9,488 nt of DNA from Streptomycetaceae bacterium (GTDB taxonomy: Bacteria > Actinomycetota > Actinomycetes > Nanopelagicales > Nanopelagicaceae): NCBI GenBank assembly GCA_027486075.1, contig JAIXPU010000002.1, forward strand, positions 1-9,488. The letters run 5' to 3'. A program made the translations under genes and the position numbers. The notes beneath the pieces are model-generated. The model was not told where the DNA came from, ran no database searches, and saw only the letters and a list, made by a program, of their open reading frames with translations. Shown here piece by piece: positions 6,799-9,488 of the stretch; within the stretch, counting starts at the first letter, position 1; the number at the start of each line of letters is the position of its first letter.

Positions 6799-6806
6799 AG
6801 CGAGAG
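6785..6806 (+). promoter_or_regulatory. Hairpin across the pyrH stop codon
   Basis: CTCTCG (6785-6790) pairs with CGAGAG (6801-6806). The stem continues with TTT (6791-6793) against AAA (6797-6799), leaving one bulged G (6800) and the loop CAT, so it encloses the pyrH TAA. No T-run follows. It may be a processing or attenuation element between pyrH and frr, or chance. Confidence 0.4.
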
Positions 6807-6843
6807 CCAGATTGATTATTGAAGGACTAGGGAGATAACGACC

Positions 6844-7407
6844 ATGGCAGATGTAGCAAGCGCACTTAAAGAGGCGACAGATAAGATGAATAAGGCTGTC
6901 GAAGTTGCTAAAGATGACTTCGGCGCAATCCGCACAGGGCGTGCTCACCCAGCAATGTTTAACAAAATCATGGTCGATTACTACGGCACCTTCACTGCTC
7001 TTTCTCAGCTCGCCACAATTCAGATTCCAGAATCTCGTATGGCCGTCATCTCTCCCTTCGATAAGGGTGCAATGGCCTCTGTCGAAAAGGCGATTCGCGA
7101 ATCAGATTTAGGAGTAAATCCAGCAACTGATGGCGCAGTCATCCGCGTTAACTTTCCGCAGCTCACCGAAGAGCGTCGCAAGGATTACATCAAGGTCGCC
7201 AAGACGAAGGCTGAAGATTCCAAGGTCTCAATCCGCAATATCCGCCGTACCGCCAAGGAACTTATGGAGAAGCTCGAAAAAGATGGCGATATCGGAAAAG
7301 ATGACTTGAGCCGTGGCGAAAAAGAACTCGAGAAGATTACTTCTGATCATGTTCTAAAAATTGATGAGCTCCTCAAGCACAAGGAGGCTGAACTTCTCGA
7401 AGTCTAA
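6844..7407 (+). CDS. frr: Ribosome recycling factor
   Basis: Splits post-termination ribosomes together with EF-G. The 187 residues agree with the usual 185 or so. The long three-helix bundle carries IRTGRAHPAMFNKI (29-42), the head domain YYGTFTALSQLATIQIP (46-62), then FPQLTEERRK (104-113) and RNIRRTAKELMEKL (131-144). The start ATG follows AGGGAGA (6829-6835) with 8 bases between. In the head-domain strand, Ala52 stands where the family commonly has Pro (YGxxTPLxQ). It lies 45 bases downstream of pyrH. The 3' end of the gene takes part in the alternating complementary segments that reach to cdsA. Confidence 0.97.
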   Translation: MADVASALKEATDKMNKAVEVAKDDFGAIRTGRAHPAMFNKIMVDYYGTFTALSQLATIQIPESRMAVISPFDKGAMASVEKAIRESDLGVNPATDGAVIRVNFPQLTEERRKDYIKVAKTKAEDSKVSIRNIRRTAKELMEKLEKDGDIGKDDLSRGEKELEKITSDHVLKIDELLKHKEAELLEV

Positions 7408-7429
7408 AGACTTCCACTAATGAAGTTCA
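7389..7429 (+). promoter_or_regulatory. Alternating inverted repeats at the frr-cdsA junction
   Basis: Four related segments follow one another: GAACTTC (7390-7396), GAAGTC (7399-7404), GACTTC (7409-7414) and GAAGTTC (7422-7428). Segments 2 and 3 form a perfect 6-base-pair hairpin with loop TAAA over the frr stop codon. Segments 1 and 4, extended by one pair each way, form an 8-base-pair outer stem, TGAACTTC with GAAGTTCA. As alternatives 3 can pair with 4, and 1 more weakly with 2. The structure ends 6 bases before the cdsA GTG. The complementarity is read directly; regulation of cdsA is inference. Confidence 0.5.
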
Positions 7430-7435
7430 CTTACC

Positions 7436-8296
7436 GTGTCTGATTTACATTCGATCAACGAGGCTATCAATCAGCGCGCTGGTCGAAAGCTACTGCCCTC
7501 TATCGGCGTTGGGCTATTTCTTATCGCTCTAGTCTGGCTTTCACTTTCCACATATCGATTCCTATTTGCCATCGTTGTCGCTATCGCCGTAGTTCTTGGT
7601 ATTCGCGAACTTAACCGCGCACTATCTGCAGCTGATATCCATCTTCCTCTCTGGGCCTTAACTGCTGCAGGTATTGGGTTATCTGGCGCTACCTGGCTCG
7701 GGGGAGTCTCAGGACTCGCAGTCGCAACCGCAATTGCGCTGCCATGTTTATTGGTTCTGCAACTTCCACGTGGAACAGAAAACTTTGTTAAGACCGCATC
7801 AGCTTCTGCGCTTGTCCTGATGTATCTGCCATTTCTTGCAGGGTTTCTCATATTGCTTGCTCGTCCCTATAACGGACTTGAGCGAGTCATGACTCTGGTT
7901 GTTCTAGTGGGCTGCAATGACACTTTTGCTTATTTAACTGGCGTCATATTTGGAAAACACCCACTAGCTCCAAAGATCAGTCCCAAGAAGACCATTGAAG
8001 GCCTGATTGGTTCACTTATCTTTACCGTCATCGGTGGCTCGATTGCTTTCCATTACATCATGGGTTCAGATTGGTGGCTCGGTGCAATTGCAGGGCTGGT
8101 AACGGTCTTTACTGCAACTGCCGGTGACCTTATTGAGTCTGCGCTCAAGCGCGATTTAGCTATTAAAGATATGAGCAGCCTTTTGCCAGGACATGGCGGC
8201 ATTATGGATCGCCTTGATTCCGTGCTCTTTGCAGCTCCTGCGCTTTGGCTGGCACTTGAAGTTGTGCGCCGCGCACAAGATTCTGGCTTGATATGA
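7436..8296 (+). CDS. cdsA: Phosphatidate cytidylyltransferase (CDP-diglyceride synthetase)
   Basis: Integral membrane enzyme that converts phosphatidic acid and CTP to CDP-diacylglycerol and pyrophosphate, the precursor of all major phospholipids. The 286 residues include several hydrophobic helices (for example about 22-55, 71-110, 122-142, 150-172, 190-208 and 213-230). The family signature S-x-L-K-R-x4-K-D ... H-G-G-x2-D-R-x-D runs from S235 to D261 and is complete. ISPKKTIEG (181-189) is the second conserved block. The GTG start is the only reasonable one: an in-frame TGA lies at 7421-7423, and no better start follows before the first membrane helix. No good Shine-Dalgarno is seen, and the start lies just behind paired segments. 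The stop overlaps the rlmN start. Confidence 0.94.
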   Translation: MSDLHSINEAINQRAGRKLLPSIGVGLFLIALVWLSLSTYRFLFAIVVAIAVVLGIRELNRALSAADIHLPLWALTAAGIGLSGATWLGGVSGLAVATAIALPCLLVLQLPRGTENFVKTASASALVLMYLPFLAGFLILLARPYNGLERVMTLVVLVGCNDTFAYLTGVIFGKHPLAPKISPKKTIEGLIGSLIFTVIGGSIAFHYIMGSDWWLGAIAGLVTVFTATAGDLIESALKRDLAIKDMSSLLPGHGGIMDRLDSVLFAAPALWLALEVVRRAQDSGLI

Positions 8297-9420
8297 CATC
8301 CGAGCGTCCAACAGAGCTGAAGTTAGTCTTTGACGAACCAGTGCAACGTAAGAAAGTACCTAAGCATTTAGCTGACTTTGGTCCGGCGGAACGTAAGGCG
8401 TTCGCGAAGGAACTTGGCTTCCAACCATTTCGCGCAGCGCAGGTTGCAACTCATTACTTCTCACACCTTTCCAACAACCCAGAAGAGTGGACGGATATTC
8501 CAGCGGCCGAGCGCCAAGTGATCGCTGATGCACTGACTCCAAAGATGATTGAACTAGTCACTACCCGCACAACCGATGGCGGAATGACTCGCAAAGATTT
8601 ATGGAAGTTACACGATGGAGTTCTCGTTGAATCAGTCTTGATGCGTTATTCCGATCGCACAACTGTCTGTATCTCATCCCAAGCAGGCTGCGGCATGAAC
8701 TGTCCTTTCTGTGCAACCGGACAAGCTGGACTTACCCGCAATCTTTCAGCTGGTGAAATCACAGACCAAATCGTTGCCGCAGCACGTACCTGTGCAAACG
8801 GTGAACTTCCTGGAGGACCAACACGTCTTTCCAACATAGTTTTTATGGGAATGGGCGAACCGCTTGCCAACTACAACGCAGTTGTGCGCACACTTCGTAA
8901 CATTACAGACCCAAACCCAGATGGACTTGGAATCTCAGCGCGTTCTGTCGTAGTTTCAACCGTTGGATTAGTACCGGGCATTGAAAAGCTGACCGAAGAA
9001 GGAATCAACTGCACGCTCGCAGTTTCACTTCACACGCCCGATGATGAACTTCGTGACAGCCTGGTACCAATCAATAACCGATTTAATGTTCGAGAAGTCC
9101 TGGCTGCAGCCGATGCCTATGAAAAGAAGACAGGACGTCGTTACTCGATTGAGTACGCACTTATCCGCGATATCAACGATCAATCTTGGCGCTCAGACCT
9201 ATTGGGTCGTCTCCTCAAAAATCGCAACGCCCACGTGAATCTCATTCCGCTCAACCCAACGCCAGGTTCGAAGTGGACCGCTTCCCGTCGCGAAGATGAG
9301 GCAGAGTTTGTTCGAATTCTTGAGTCCTATGGGGTTCCAGTCACAGTACGCGACACTCGTGGTCGAGAGATTGATGGCGCATGCGGACAGTTGGCCGCTA
9401 GTGAGAACGCAAAGAATTAA
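8293..9420 (+). CDS. rlmN: Dual-specificity 23S rRNA/tRNA adenine-C2 methyltransferase RlmN
   Basis: Radical SAM enzyme that methylates C2 of A2503 in 23S rRNA and A37 of some tRNAs, tuning translation accuracy. The 375 residues fit the family. The [4Fe-4S] motif CGMNCPFC gives C133, C137 and C140. C126 and C364 (DGACGQL) match the E. coli Cys118/Cys355 pair, C364 being the methyl-carrying cysteine. MGMGEP (185-190) is the SAM-binding block, followed by SLHTPDDELRDSLVPIN (245-261) and NLIPLNPTPG (316-325). The ATG overlaps the cdsA stop (ATGA) and has no Shine-Dalgarno, so translational coupling to cdsA is likely. Cfr, the C8-methylating resistance relative, is less likely given the housekeeping context and the normal RlmN length. 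Confidence 0.95.
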   Translation: MTSERPTELKLVFDEPVQRKKVPKHLADFGPAERKAFAKELGFQPFRAAQVATHYFSHLSNNPEEWTDIPAAERQVIADALTPKMIELVTTRTTDGGMTRKDLWKLHDGVLVESVLMRYSDRTTVCISSQAGCGMNCPFCATGQAGLTRNLSAGEITDQIVAAARTCANGELPGGPTRLSNIVFMGMGEPLANYNAVVRTLRNITDPNPDGLGISARSVVVSTVGLVPGIEKLTEEGINCTLAVSLHTPDDELRDSLVPINNRFNVREVLAAADAYEKKTGRRYSIEYALIRDINDQSWRSDLLGRLLKNRNAHVNLIPLNPTPGSKWTASRREDEAEFVRILESYGVPVTVRDTRGREIDGACGQLAASENAKN

Positions 9421-9421
9421 C

Positions 9422-9427
9422 TAGTAT
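9422..9427 (+). promoter_or_regulatory. -10 box for a probably leaderless downstream gene
   Basis: TAGTAT, within TTAACTAGTAT (9417-9427), lies 6 bases before ATG 9434, so a standard start site would fall at or very near the A of the ATG. That spacing is typical of leaderless actinobacterial genes, and no ribosome-binding site is seen between. The box overlaps the end of rlmN by its context only. No clear -35 is visible (TTGGCC at 9391 is too far). Confidence 0.45.
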
Positions 9428-9433
9428 CACCGC

Positions 9434-9488
9434 ATGGCTCCAACAGTAGATTTGAAAGAAGCAGCGGCAGCATACGAAGCTGCAACGC
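9434..9488 (+). CDS. Start of an unidentified gene, 3'-truncated by the window edge
   Basis: An open frame from ATG 9434 runs to the window end, reading M-A-P-T-V-D-L-K-E-A-A-A-A-Y-E-A-A-T (18 complete codons). It lies 13 bases after rlmN and has a plausible -10 box exactly at leaderless distance. The visible part is an Ala-rich, probably helical N-terminus without a signal peptide. It is too short to assign to a family. Many actinobacteria carry dxr somewhat downstream of rlmN, but this start does not look like Dxr. Confidence 0.5.
   Translation, partial: MAPTVDLKEAAAAYEAAT

Overview
The window looks like a stretch of a streamlined actinobacterial chromosome with roughly half G+C (judged by eye). 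The backbone order rpsB-tsf-pyrH-frr-cdsA-rlmN is the one found in Actinobacteria, and the protein sequences read as actinobacterial. The moderate G+C and short gaps suggest a small-genome freshwater lineage such as the Nanopelagicales (acI) group; that placement is inference, not a database match. All recognised genes are on the + strand.

Region 1 (1-2402) is branched-chain amino acid metabolism. It holds the 3' two thirds of ilvE, overlapping by 4 bases the GTG start of cimA (citramalate synthase, entry to isoleucine synthesis from pyruvate). Region 2 (2411-3322) is xerC, the chromosome-dimer resolution recombinase, only 8 bases behind cimA and so probably co-transcribed with it. Region 3 (3323-4413) is the only accessory-looking part. 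It has a structured hairpin, an Abi-like HEPN gene with arginine codon use unlike its neighbours, and a 281-base non-coding stretch ending in a leader with two hairpins before rpsB. Region 4 (4414-9420) is a compact housekeeping run: ribosomal protein S2, EF-Ts, UMP kinase, ribosome recycling factor, CDP-diglyceride synthetase and RlmN. These serve translation, pyrimidine nucleotide supply, phospholipid precursor synthesis and rRNA/tRNA methylation. Region 5 (9421-9488) starts a further gene, apparently behind its own -10 box and probably read as a leaderless mRNA.

I found no tRNA, rRNA, insertion sequence or CRISPR array. No clearly new multi-gene system is visible. The best candidates for a second look are the HEPN gene with its hairpin leader, the rpsB leader, and four alternately complementary segments at the frr-cdsA junction that resemble an attenuator layout.
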